A stretch of 64,000 nt of DNA, taken from assembly GCA_018287875.1 (NCBI GenBank), contig JAGVVL010000002.1, positions 7,378,001-7,442,000 on the forward strand. The letters run 5' to 3'. Positions 1 through 10,952 of the stretch are shown one piece after another (the stretch's first letter is position 1; the number at the start of each line of letters is the position of its first letter). The position numbers and the translations under genes were made by a program. Source of the stretch: Nigrospora sphaerica. Taxonomy: Eukaryota; Ascomycota; Sordariomycetes; Amphisphaeriales; Apiosporaceae. The notes below the pieces were generated by a model. That model worked only from the letters and a program-made list of their open reading frames with translations, searched no databases and was not told where the DNA came from.

Positions 1-3000
1 GTACCGGGAATATAGAAGGCCGCGGCTTGGGAGATGGCGAGACTCGACAAGAGCCACCTCATAACTGACGGACCAAGCTTGGCCATGACGGTTTCGTGCC
101 AGAGGGGACGTTACTGCGGTAGCAAAGGCATCAAAAGAGAGCAGCACGACGGGGCCGTAGAAAGGTGGTACAGGCTAGGCTATAGGCATGACAATGTTCC
201 ACGGCGCGCAGGGAAGCCGGGGAATCGGGCGATGGTATCGCCAGACGCCGGTGGGATGGGCGGCAGTGCTTGCGCCTGACGTGAGATAGTCGACGGTCAG
301 CGCGCACGAGGAGGGGGGAGGAATGAGGTGATGCGATGCTATGGATGGATTGGCAGCAGACGACAGCAGCTGGGTGGCTATGATGTAAGTAATGTACCGT
401 GCAGGTAGCTAGGGCGAGTGCCGCGATGAGGGGGAAGTGCCGGCTGAGTGGACAAATGGCCTGCTCATCAGGGACTGCAGGCAGGCGGTTTAACGAGTGT
501 AATCGGTACCGAGTACCCTGGGTGGTGTCGCGCGGGCGGCGGCGGGTGCAACGAGGGTTGGTGGGAGAGTATGGATGGTTTGGTTGCGTTTGCTGTGACT
601 GGGTGACTGGGGGCGTTCAGACGGGCAATGCTTGAGTTCAACGCAGCAGGACGCGCACGGCGGAGGGGGATTCGAGCCCAGCCGGCAGTGCGCGCGCTCC
701 AAGAGGCAAGATGATGATCTCGCCGACGACGATGGGCCGGGCAGTGAAGGCGAAGGAGCGCGGGCTGCGAAGTGGGCGACGGGTGTGCGAGGATCTCGAC
801 CAAGGGCCCGCGGAGGGTCTTCCTGCAGGTCGTCTCCTCCCTCCCCCTTGTCGCAACTCGGGTAGGTGGCTTGGCTGCGGCAGCGGGCGGATTAGCGCCG
901 AGGGATGCGGAGGAATATGCAACCTATGCTGATGGTGGATGCTTTGCGCTGTGTATTCTTGCGATGGGTCGCTTTTGGTTGGTTTGGTGTCGGGGTACTG
1001 GTGGTGTTGGTGCTGACGCTAATGACGACGCAGTGGACGCTACATCCCTCACGATACATGTACAACCCGCGAGCACGGCGGCTAATAGCGAAGGCGTCCG
1101 CGGTGCGGGTCCCGATTTCCATTTGTTTCGGAGCCTCTCGTATTGCCCGTAGCTGCTGTTCCAGCTGCCCTGTTTCCTGCCGTTTGGCTGCCCCCCTCAT
1201 GACTTACGATAATAATCACCCAATACCAGGGCCGGGGCTGATCTTTTGCGGTATAGGCAACGAACCCTGACAAACATGCAGTCCCAAAGTCCCTTCTCTG
1301 CCCCCCCGTCCCACGTCTACCGATCCAGCCTACGCATAGCATCAGAGTATGGGACGCGTATGGTGGAATGGAGCAAGTGCAGGCGCGCGGGTCAGCCCGA
1401 CGAACCGCCCGGCTCGAGTATAACAAGGTTGGAACTACCCGACGAGATCCACCCCTGGATGGCCGTGGTGCAACTGGTTGTCCGTCCGGGATGCACGATA
1501 TGGGATTCAACCCATCGTGAAATGGACGCATCCATGGTTCCCTTGCAACGACTAATACCTACATACATGTAGTTGCTGTGCATATGTGCATGTACTGAGG
1601 TACCTCCCTACAGTTTTCACGTGCTCCGGCGTCGGTTTTAAACACGCCCAAACCATCACTCACTAGGTACAACAGCCGCTTGTGCGTCTCTACTACGGGC
1701 CAAAAAAAAACTTTTGCCCAGGGTCCTCGTCCGTGTCTCTCCTCGGGGAACACTAATGAAACCATTGGCAGTGTGATAGAACGATCCGACAATGTCTTTA
1801 CGCTGCACAGATTGATCGCCATGGCACTCGCGCCGCGCCTTGTCATCGTGCAGCCGCCCCCGGAGGATCGCGACGAATGACCTGAGCTTGAAGCCTGCCC
1901 ACTCGCGTCTCCTCCTTGTCCCGGACTCGCACATTGAGGGTCATATGCAATGACCCGGCCCTTCCGATCACGATGCCGAAACAGTTGTACGATGTAGTTT
2001 TACCCAATTGCCTGTAGCCTCTTCAAAGCGTGGTACCACCGAATCCTGCCGTCGTGCCAAGGCTCCGCGGCGTGGCAACCTGCACGCGGGGAGACCTCAG
2101 CAACCCTATGCCGCGGCGAAGGGACTGTCTCTAGCTCAGGCCTTTCAGTGTTGAGTTCAACGGCCAAAAAGCCAGCCGCTCTTTTATTTTTCTGCTACCT
2201 GAAGCATGCATGTCGCAGGGTCCCCTTCGAGGCAGACCAAAGCTGGATCGGCGCCTGCAATACTGTCCCGTCCTGTCAATCTCCCGTGTCTCGGCACGGC
2301 TACCCGGACGATCGACGTACATAGGCCATGTAGTTGCATGGATAATGTGTTTGAACGAGAGTCTCGTCGGCTCCGGCTACCATACAGCCAAGTTCTCTGC
2401 TCTAAGGCTTGCGGATAGATCCCTGTACGCCCGGCCGAACATTGGCGACACAAATCAGTGTAAGAGCGGACTGCGGGCATCGGGCGACACTGGGTCAACA
2501 ACCCCACCCCTTCTCATCCCTCCGTATGCTTGCGGGAAGTCGTCGCGACGATAATGATGCCAATGCCCCCCGTCACGGGGTGGGTAGCCATCCAAAGTCC
2601 CATAAAGGGGCCATCATCTGGCCTGGACGGCCCCGAAAGCATTGGAGAATCCCGTGTCATCCGGAACGTTCGCTCGCGTTGTGGCTCTCCCGGGGGCACC
2701 GAAATCCACATTTTATATAGGGAACCACCGAGTACTTGCCTACTTGGGTAAACGAGATCGCGTGTTATATGTACAACCAGTGTGGATACCGACAAGAAGA
2801 GAGCGTCTGGATGGATTTCAAGCAGGTGTACGCCGTATAGTCGGAAGGACCGGAATGGTTGATGCGAAGCGGACGCCTCGGCTTATCGACTGTAGGTATA
2901 ACAAACCCCCGACCTTGTCTGGGTGGTTGACACAGCAGAAGCTCTAGTCGAGTCGAGGTCCAGTCCATGTGCACGATCTCAACATATCATCTTTGTCAGT

Positions 3001-3544
3001 CGGTAAAGGCTAAAGGCACAAAAGCTCAGAGCACAGCGCCAACGTGACACGCATCCAACACCAGCATGGAGGAATGTGTGTCTTACAAGCCTCTACCCAA
3101 GCCCCCAATTAATAGGAATGTGTCTTACAATGCTCTCCTCGAACTTCCTGTTAATTTTGCCACAAGCAGCAGCAAATGGGTATGGCAAGGGTCAGGACCA
3201 GCCCGGGCGTAAGGCCAACTCAGAGAACGATGAACATGTACGCCTTCGTGAAAGAATCCACACGACCACGTAGGTAGCGATAGTATGGCCCAGACATGGG
3301 GGGGAAGGGGGGCGTGTTCGACATAAATTCATAGAGCCTCTATCACATAGAAACCAGGCAAGCTGTCCCGAAAACCCCGTCCAAACCTCCCCTTCCGGGT
3401 ACGGCCGGCTTCGACCCTGCAGACCTTCAGTAGGAGGCCTCGTCTAGAGAACGGGGCCAAGCAACGCGTGCAAGGCTTTACGAAGCGGATAAGTGCCGTC
3501 GTTCCGCCTTCTTACTGCTCCGGACTCACAAAGAGGGACTCTGT
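1..3544. other. Gene-free stretch
   Basis: I see no supportable gene here. The open frames on both strands are short, lack recognisable domains and do not connect through good splice sites. The last few hundred bases may include the 3' untranslated region of the following minus-strand gene. A small duplication is visible: an 18-base word at 3071-3088 recurs with a 2-base deletion at 3115-3130. The far left could hold the end of a gene lying mainly outside the window. Confidence 0.6.
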
Positions 3545-4268
3545 TCATTTGCCGCCCAGACGGCCCTCGACCTTGGACTTTTCCGTGGACCGGATATCCG
3601 CGAGGTCGTCGCGCGTCGCGTTGTACTGGGCCGTCACCTGGTTGAAGGGGTTCTCGGGAGACTTTTCGAACTCCTTGCGGATCCGGTCCTTCTTCTGGTT
3701 CAGTCGCAGGCCGGCGCCGCTGCCGTCGGCCTCCATCTCCTGCAGTCGTCTCTCTTCGTAGGCGGCGTAGGCGGCCTTGAAGCGCCTCTCGGGGTGCTTG
3801 TCGATCTTGTCCTGACTGTTGCCCGTCACGCCCAGGGCGTCGATGGCGTTGTCGATGCCCGAGGCGTTGAGCGCGGGCAGGGCGGCGTCGAGCTGGCCCA
3901 GGTCTAGGGTGCCGCGGCCCGTCTTCTTCACGGCCGTCTTGGTGTTCTTGGGTCCGGTCCGGCTCGGGGCGCTGGCCTCCTCCTCGGCCAGGGCGGCGTC
4001 CCGCTCGGCCTTCTTCTTGGCCTGCTCGGCCTTTTTGGCGGCCTCACTCTCCCTGCGAGAGGCCGGGGTCAGCGAGTCTCGGGCGAGTCACGGGCTGGCG
4101 GGCGGCTGCTCACTTCTTCGCGTTCGACTTGGAGCCCTTGGCCCACTCGGCAGACTCGGCGGCTTCCCGCTTGGCGTCTTCGGCGGCCGCCTTGGACGCG
4201 GCGGCCTCGGCCTTCTTCGCGTTGCCGGCCGCCTTTTTGCTGTTTTCTGCTCCCTTCTTGCCGGCCAT
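3545..4268 (-). CDS. Lso2/CCDC124-family ribosome-associated protein
   Basis: There are two exons, 4268-4114 and 4052-3545, separated by a 61-nt GTGAGC..TCGCAG intron, giving about 220 aa. The N-terminal half is a Lys/Ala/Glu-rich coiled-coil stretch opening MAGKKGAENSKKAAGNAKKA. The C-terminal half carries the conserved block with RRFKAAYAAYEERRLQEMEA and NPFNQVTAQYNATRDD, diagnostic of the CCDC124/Oxs1 family (DUF1014). Family members, including yeast Lso2, bind ribosomes at the GTPase centre and help protect or recover dormant 80S ribosomes; that role is carried over from the family. The start is the first ATG of the only exon that splices in frame to the conserved block. It is divergent from the E2-like gene to its right. 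Confidence 0.88.
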
Positions 4269-5308
4269 GGTGTGTGCGGGCGCGTGCGTGGACTGTCGAG
4301 CGCGGGCGGTCTCGTGTGGGTCGGTGGCTACGGCCTGGTCGAGGGCTGAAGGATGAAACCACGACAGGTCGTTTTAAGGTCGTGGGTTGTGAAAGTTGAG
4401 AAGATTGCAATGTTGCAAGAGCGCGGGTGGATGGTTGGGCGACAAGTAGGCGGTGGTGCCTTGGGTAAGTTACTTCCAGGTTTGCCAGGGATGACAACAA
4501 AAAACGGCCTACGGAGATGCGTCATGGGGTCCCGATGCGCCGCATGCGGCCCTTAAGCGGGTGGGATGGATGGAAATCCGCTGCTCTAGCTCGTTGGGCA
4601 CATGAGGCCCTCGGAGCGCCCGCCATCATAACGGTTTCTGGTGCCGATATTCCGGGGCTGTGTTGCTCTATCGAGTGCAGGGTGATTTGCGAGCAGCACA
4701 GGTTGGTCTGTCTTCAGCACATCGTCATCCTGAGTGCTTGTTTCTGGGAAACCACTGAGATCTTTACCCGCGTCGTCTTCTGCATTGCCCCACCGCGGGG
4801 CAGGTTGCGAGCGGGCGTTTCCCTTCCCAGGCCCATCCCATCCCATGCGCCCGCTGTTCGGGAGGTGTTGGTAGTTGGACCTCAGCATCCCTGACGGTGG
4901 AGGATGGTCACAATTAATCACAGTCCCAATGTGGCATTGTGCTGGAGAATGATACAGCAAATCTGGGCATCCAAACTAACCCCCATCGATTCCTATATAA
5001 AAGTTTGGTAACGAAATCAGACACCCCGAGCATTGAAATTGGACCCCTCCCTCTCTCAGGGTCGCGACCAAAGCAGTGTAGGCTAGCTATCGTCTGAGCT
5101 GTTGCTGGCATTTACTACGTTAGGCTGGGCATGGCTTGAGGCCCACATCTCACACCGCAGTGCATTCATTCATTGATCGATGCATAACCTCCTTCACGTT
5201 GGTCTTGGACGCGAGACGGGTTAAGCGCGCCGCTTCACCAGCTCGACACCTTTTGACAATCATTCCGACGTCGCTCAAAGTCCCCCACACATTTTCCCCG
5301 ACGCCGCC
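4269..5308. promoter_or_regulatory. Divergent intergenic region (Lso2-like / E2-like genes)
   Basis: About 1 kb separates two divergently transcribed genes, so it should contain both promoters. No gene is supportable inside. A TATA-like TATATAAAA lies near 4994-5002, about 310 bases before the E2-like start. No other specific site can be assigned with confidence. Confidence 0.4.
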
Positions 5309-6468
5309 ATGGCCTCCTCTAAGCTGTCCACCCTCCCATCTCTGCGGAAACAGAACCGCTTGATCGAGTTGTACGTCCCAATCAGCCGTATCCACCCGTG
5401 GATTGTGCAGTGGCTGATGATAGGGGTATAACTGAAGCGCCGGGCTGAAGCAGTCCTGCCCCGAGGGCGTCTTCGTGAGCCTGACGCCCGGCGACCCAAG
5501 TCTCTGGTCGGGCGTCATGTTCATCCGTACTGGTGTGTAGTACCTCACTCCAGACTTTCTGCGGCCGACCGCATCGTGTGTAGCCGGCCATCTAACAGTC
5601 GCATTGAGGCCCGTACGCGCCGGCCGTTCTGCGTTTCCAGATCTCTTTCCCGGACGCGTATCCCAGTCTGCCGCCGCTGGTGACTTTTGCCACTGACATG
5701 TTCCATCCGTTGATTACACCTCTCACTACCTACATGTACACCACCGACATCCAGGACAACGGCACTGTCAGTGCCACAGACGAGGAGCGGCTGCCCCCGG
5801 GGGGCTTCAGCCTCCGTCATGGGTTCCCCGAGTGGTTCGGTCGCCGTGGAAGCAGGGCAAGTAACGCCCAGCAGCAGCAGTCGCTGCCGCAGCTGCAGAC
5901 ACCGCCGCGTCAAGCCAGGGCACCGGCGAGTAACATGGGGACACCCGGCTCCAGGGTGTCGGCTGTGGGCGGCTCTCCCGGCTTCGCCGAGACTCGAAGA
6001 AGGGAGATATCGACCTTCGAGGTCCTGCGGTACATCCGACGTACGTTTGACGAGGAGGACGTGCTTGACTCGGTGCCCCTGGAAGCGGCAGGCAACCCGG
6101 GCGCATGGCACGCATGGCGGACCCATCGACGGGATAACGGCAAGGTTTTCGAGGATGCACCGGCGGGCGATGCCGAGAAAACCCCCGAGGAGTGGAACTG
6201 GGAGGGCGTGTGGGAGGAGAGAGTCAAGAAAGGCATCGCGGCCAGTCTGTCCGAGCCCGTGCTGTTCGGCGGCGCCGGCGGCTCGGATGATGTCGTAAGT
6301 ACCGAACCTGCTTCCTGCCTGCCACCATCGCCGATGAGCAGATTGGAAGGCGGCGTGCTAACCCGTCATTCCTTACCTTTACAGATCAACTTCTTGAACA
6401 TGGAGGAAGGCGATATTGAGTCGGTCAAGAGCAACCTTTTGCGCACCTTGGAGGGTTCCCCTTCCTGA
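5309..6468 (+). CDS. Ubiquitin E2 variant (UEV), FTS/AKTIP-like
   Basis: Four exons, 5309-5370, 5438-5532, 5609-6294 and 6385-6468, give about 308 aa. Once spliced, residues about 10-110 read as a UBC fold: RKQNRLIEFAGLKQSCPEGV, then SLTPGDPSLWSGVMFIRTGP, then LRFQISFPDAYPSLPPLVTF and FHPLITPL. Where an active E2 carries its catalytic Cys after the FHP motif this protein has no cysteine, so it should be a non-catalytic variant. The C-terminal half is longer than an ordinary E2 and low in complexity, with a Gln-rich patch. Cys-less E2 variants of this shape resemble FTS/AKTIP, which joins Hook and FHIP to link early endosomes to dynein (FtsA in Aspergillus). The E2-variant call is strong; FTS orthology is an inference. 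Confidence 0.78.
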
Positions 6469-6687
6469 AGAGGTACTTGAAAAAGATAACGGCACGCCTC
6501 CATCACTCACGGCAGGAAGGCGCGCCTTTGGGGTAGGCGCTGTTTTGGCCCCAAGAGCCGAGCTAGATTAATATCCACGTACTTGGAAATTCTTCCTCTG
6601 ATGACCCCCGACGCCCGATCGCCTTGCAATCTAAGGAACCCAACGGATCTCTCAAACATCAGCAAAGTGCATCCATGTGCATGTAGG

Positions 6688-8872
6688 ATGGCTAACGGCA
6701 CTGGCCTTCACCCCGGTATTATTGTTTTTATTGCTTCGTTGCTCATTCTCCTCGTGCTGGCGTTCGTCCTCACCATCTTGCGCGGGTTTGATCTGATCCC
6801 AACCTGGGCTGAGTGTCGTCGACGGGTTCGTCAATCCATCTGCTGTCAAGCTTCAACGCCCCAGCCCATCTGGCCCAGTCCTTCCCAGGGTACACTGCAG
6901 AGTGTCGAAACTATAGAGAGCCAATTCGTCGGACAGGAGCCCCGACCGGTGCCAGCGTCGCCTTTCCGGGTCATCGGTCATGGGCTGCAACCATCTCAAC
7001 ACCGCGGTCGAGCCCCGTCCTCTGCGGATCGCCAGATCTGGGGGCAACATGTCTCAATCGCCGACAACCAACCCAAGGAGCATCAGTAGGACGACGACCC
7101 ACAGCATGGAGCCCATTCCGCAGTTATCAGCAGACAAACCCCTGGCCGTGGCGAAAAAACGCAGACACGGTACCAGCCAGACACAGAGCAGCGAGAGCAG
7201 CGAGGAGAAGCCTGGCAGGGGCACTTCGAACCCATTAACGCCCGGCCAAAGTGAGTCCAAGCCGCAAAACACTGCCCACATCCGGTTAAATCTAACAAGA
7301 CAGGGGGGATCTGGCCAAGCTCGCGGCGCGAGAGTCCGGAGGCAAGCCTGTCGCCTAGACCCAGGAGCTCATCCAACTACAATGAAGTGCTTCGAAGTCG
7401 GACACCCAAGTTCTTCGAAAAGCTAAGATCCTTGTCAAGTAACCGTGTGATATCCGCCAAGGCAACTTATCGCCCGGCGGACTCGCATGATCTAGAATCG
7501 CGGTCGGCTTCTGGGTGCCCGCCATTGTTGCCGGAGACAACCGAATCGGAACACGGGAGCAGCACAGAAGCATCTTATGACCCTGAACCATTCATGCCCT
7601 TGGGTTACGATGGGTTCCGTCAACACAGCTCCCGGCAGGCCGGCAGTCCACTTTCCGCCATTGCAAAGAGCAGCGGGAATGGGCTGAACCCGTACACCCT
7701 GGTGCCACACATTTCCGTTACACCGGAAGCCAAACGGGTAGAAGCTGGTTGCACGATGGTTTAGGCTACCATCGAGGTATCCGGGCAGCTTTGCCGCCCA
7801 TCCTCGTTCGCGTCTGACAGGGGTCTAGGGAATGCAACACACCAAACTCACTCCTCTCTGCCGATTCGTAACTACGAGTCTGGCCTTTCTCGGTATGGAT
7901 ACCTGTATGACGTAAAGGTAGAGGTCCTTCCAACGTCCGAAAGCGCCATCATCGAAGTGCTGTACGGTAAAGACACGGTGTAAGTCGCACCCCAGCCCTC
8001 GCCTTGCCCACCGTTATGTAGGGCAAGGGTCTGACGATGCGGACAGAAGGCTCGGGCCTGGCTCTAGCATTCTTACCTTGGCTCGTGTGCAAATCAACAG
8101 TGCACAGCCTCTTCCTATCAGTGGGGAAGTGCCGGCTGAGTCTGAGAGCCTAATGGCCGATCTCGAGTACTGGCTCGGGAGTGCCGTCACAGAGTACATG
8201 AGTATCCGACTGCTGTACAGACACTCGGCATTTCCCAGGTGCAAGGATTTGTCTGTTGATGAGGGCATCTACAAGTGCGAAAGCCGGCTGGAGACTACCG
8301 CCACCGCGGCTATCAGGCTCAACAACCCCAGGTCACCATGGTCACCGAGTCCAGCACCATCACCAGTGTCGGACTCTTTGTTCACCACCATCGCTTCCCA
8401 CTGGGGCCCGATACGTGCCAATGATGTTATGGGTCGGATAATTGAGTCAGGCTCGACGCCGGGGAAAAGTGACCATACAATAACATTGAGAAATGAAACG
8501 ACAGAACAAAGCACAGGGTCCCCCGGGGACACCGGTGCGGACCAGCCATTGCATGTTCCCAGGCGGCAGACAAGTCTACCTAAGACATCGTCAGAAGAGT
8601 ATGTCGATGGAGAAAGGAAGGCTTTGACCGAGATGCGAAGCGCTTCGTCGGGGAGACGCACGAGCTACTTCATGAGCCGCGTCAACAGGGTCAGTCGTTT
8701 TCCGACGGTCCCTTCCATCAATGCCACCAGGAATCCTACTCCGAAAAGCGATAAACAGCCGCAACAAAAAATAGCAAGGAAAACGGAAGAACAACCAGAG
8801 ACAACTGGCGATTCGGACGGTTCGCGCGATGTGACTTCGTCTTTGAAGGCGCTTACTCCGGATGAGGGATGA
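6688..8872 (+). CDS. Uncharacterised single-pass membrane protein (one in-frame TAG or very short intron)
   Basis: I do not recognise the family. The proposed exons are 6688-7050, 7090-7250, 7320-7747, 7829-7979 and 8047-8872, phase-consistent, for about 642 aa. Residues about 8-30 form one strong transmembrane helix (GIIVFIASLLILLVLAFVLT) followed by CRRRVRQSICCQ, suggesting an N-out, C-in single-pass protein. The remainder is Ser/Pro/Arg-rich and probably disordered, apart from a more ordered central part around RYGYLYDVKVEVLPTSESAI and YWLGSAVTEYMSIRLLYRHS. The introns at 7251 and 7980 have good GTGAGT and GTAAGT donors. The first junction is doubtful: the frame is open on both sides of a TAG at 7087-7089, so either a 39-nt intron removes it or the gene is interrupted. 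Confidence 0.55.
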
Positions 8873-9101
8873 GGGGCATTATCCACCAAGACATTGTCAG
8901 GCTTTGAGAGAAGTAACCACTCGAGGTAACCAACTAACAGCTCCAGCCGGAAGTCGCCATGCTGTATGACGAAGGGTTACAATAGTATCGGTCTTCGCTT
9001 GCCAGAGTTACATAGGGTATCGCAAGATGGAACAGAGCACCGTTTCATCATACGGACATCGTTTTCATTTTTTCGGCACTTTTTTGGCTTGTACACATGA
9101 A

Positions 9102-10082
9102 TTACAGCTCATCGCGCCAGGGGATGGAAGCTTGTGCCCCGAGCTTCTCGACGGTTTTCGCAGCGGCCTTGTTTGCCTTGCGTACAGTGGCAGCGATATC
9201 AAAATCACCGCCCTTGGCTGCGACCACACCCAGGGCGTATGCACCGACGAAGGTGTCGCCGGCGGCCGTAGTATCCACCACCTTGGCCTTCTCTGCGGGG
9301 ACAAGACCCTGCTCTCCCTTGGTGTTGAGGTAGAAGACACCCCGTCCACCGAGGGTCACGACGACGGTCTTGACGCCCTTGGCCAAGAACTTCTTGGCGA
9401 CGTCGACGAGGCCCTCTTCGGTGTTCAGGGCCTCCTCGGACACGCCTCCCACAATGGCAGCCTCGGTCTCGTTAAGGACGAGGTGGGCCAGCCCCTGGTA
9501 GGCGTCGTCGGGCAGGGCGGCGGCGGGGGCCGGGTTCAGCAGCACGTCGACACCGGCATCGCGGGCGGCCTGCAGGGCGCGCAGGACGGTGGCGTGGGGG
9601 ATCTCGAGCTGCATGATGAGGAGGTCGGGCTTGTCGCCGGGCAGGGTGGCGAACTGGTCGGGGCGCAGGGCGTGGTTGGCCTCGGGCGACAGGATGATGC
9701 GGTTCTGGCCGGTGGGCTCGTCGACGACGATGAGGGCGACGCCCGTCTTGAGGGCGGGCTCGGCGGCGACGCCCGAGACGTCGACGCCGTGGGCGGCCAG
9801 GTTGTCGAGCAGCAGGGTGCCGTACGTGTCGGCGCCGACAGCGCCGAGCATGCGAATGCGCGCCGTCGCGTCGTCGTCGCGACGGCTGACGTCATTGCTG
9901 TCGCGGCGCGCCCGCGACAGTTTGGCGCAGGCCACAGCCTGGTTGGCCCCCTTGCCGCCGGGCGAAACGGAAAAGGACGTCGACGTCAGCGTCTCGCCCG
10001 GCAGCGGGTGGTGCGGCACGTACGAGACCAGGTCGATGTTCAGCGACCCCAGGACGGTGATGAGGGGGATGGGGGCGGCCAT
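9102..10082 (-). CDS. Ribokinase (PfkB family)
   Basis: This is a single-exon gene of 326 aa. Ribokinase phosphorylates D-ribose to ribose 5-phosphate with ATP in the cytosol, feeding the pentose phosphate pathway and nucleotide synthesis. The N-terminus ITVLGSLNIDLVSYV is the family opening. PGGKGANQAVA, residues 41-51, is the first PfkB signature, and DTTAAGDTFVGAYA, from about residue 270, is the second, with Asp276 of AAGD as the expected catalytic base. LLNPAPA and LNETEA are also typical of ribokinase. Length matches the family. I take the start at the ATG giving MAAPIPLITVLGS, because the frame upstream is an Ala run without another ATG. It is divergent from the FAD monooxygenase. Confidence 0.93.
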   Translation of the reverse strand: MAAPIPLITVLGSLNIDLVSYVPHHPLPGETLTSTSFSVSPGGKGANQAVACAKLSRARRDSNDVSRRDDDATARIRMLGAVGADTYGTLLLDNLAAHGVDVSGVAAEPALKTGVALIVVDEPTGQNRIILSPEANHALRPDQFATLPGDKPDLLIMQLEIPHATVLRALQAARDAGVDVLLNPAPAAALPDDAYQGLAHLVLNETEAAIVGGVSEEALNTEEGLVDVAKKFLAKGVKTVVVTLGGRGVFYLNTKGEQGLVPAEKAKVVDTTAAGDTFVGAYALGVVAAKGGDFDIAATVRKANKAAAKTVEKLGAQASIPWRDEL

Positions 10083-10952
10083 GGCGGGGTAGAGAGGAGG
10101 GGCAGCAGCAGCAGCAGCCGGCACGTCGGCGTTTCTCGGGGCTTGCGTGAGCGCGTGTGTGCGCGTAGTGTGTGTGTGGACGGGTAATAGTAGGAGGGAG
10201 GGATTCTTCGATAGTTCCCGCGGCTCGGATAGGCAAGAGACGCCGTGGGGGGTTCCGCTTGTTCGTCCGGATGATTGGATACCCTCCCCAGGTCTGGGGA
10301 ATAGATGTCCCGCGGGCTGGTTAAGAAGTACTGATGGATGGTGGGGTACAATAGGTACTAGGTACTTCCATGCGCGAGGGGAGATCTGGGAAGCTTGACG
10401 GGAAGCAAACCGCGAACAGTCCCGGCCGGTCCATCGTCGGCCGTACTCTTATGCCCCCTCTCCCCGTGCAAATGAAGCGCCGGCACTTTCTCAACTACCG
10501 AGAAGGAGCCGGTGCTTTGGTCGCTCCCCCCTACTCTCCCACAGCCGACGTGGCTCACGACATACTAGTGTGCGGGAAGGACAGGAGGATCCCTTAAACC
10601 CTCCATCCCTCTCAGGTATGGAGATGGAGCTATTACCCCACATCCAATAGCCCCCGCATTCTTGAGGGTTGTTGATGCCACCTCCGGCGTCTCCGTTCCC
10701 ATGTGCCGTGATGGCAAGTATCGTCTGCCATTGCCGGGGGTTTATATGAGACAGGAAAACCCCCGCTAAGAGCGCGTGCGCTGGGGCCGTGTGCGTGGGT
10801 TTTTCTGTTATTGCCCAGGTGTCGCGGTGCTTCTTGCTCTTCCCGACTTGCGGTTCGACCCTCATCCCATAGGGCCAGGTTACGTACTCGACGTATAGGC
10901 CAGCCTGCAACCTGCAGTGTGGACGCCACGAGCGACTAGTACAGCGGCTACC
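10083..10952. promoter_or_regulatory. Divergent intergenic region (ribokinase / FAD monooxygenase)
   Basis: This 870-base divergent spacer must supply both promoters. It contains a GTGT/GCGT-rich patch near 10148-10180 and a small AGGTAC repeat at 10353-10367. No gene or well-defined element is supportable. Confidence 0.4.
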
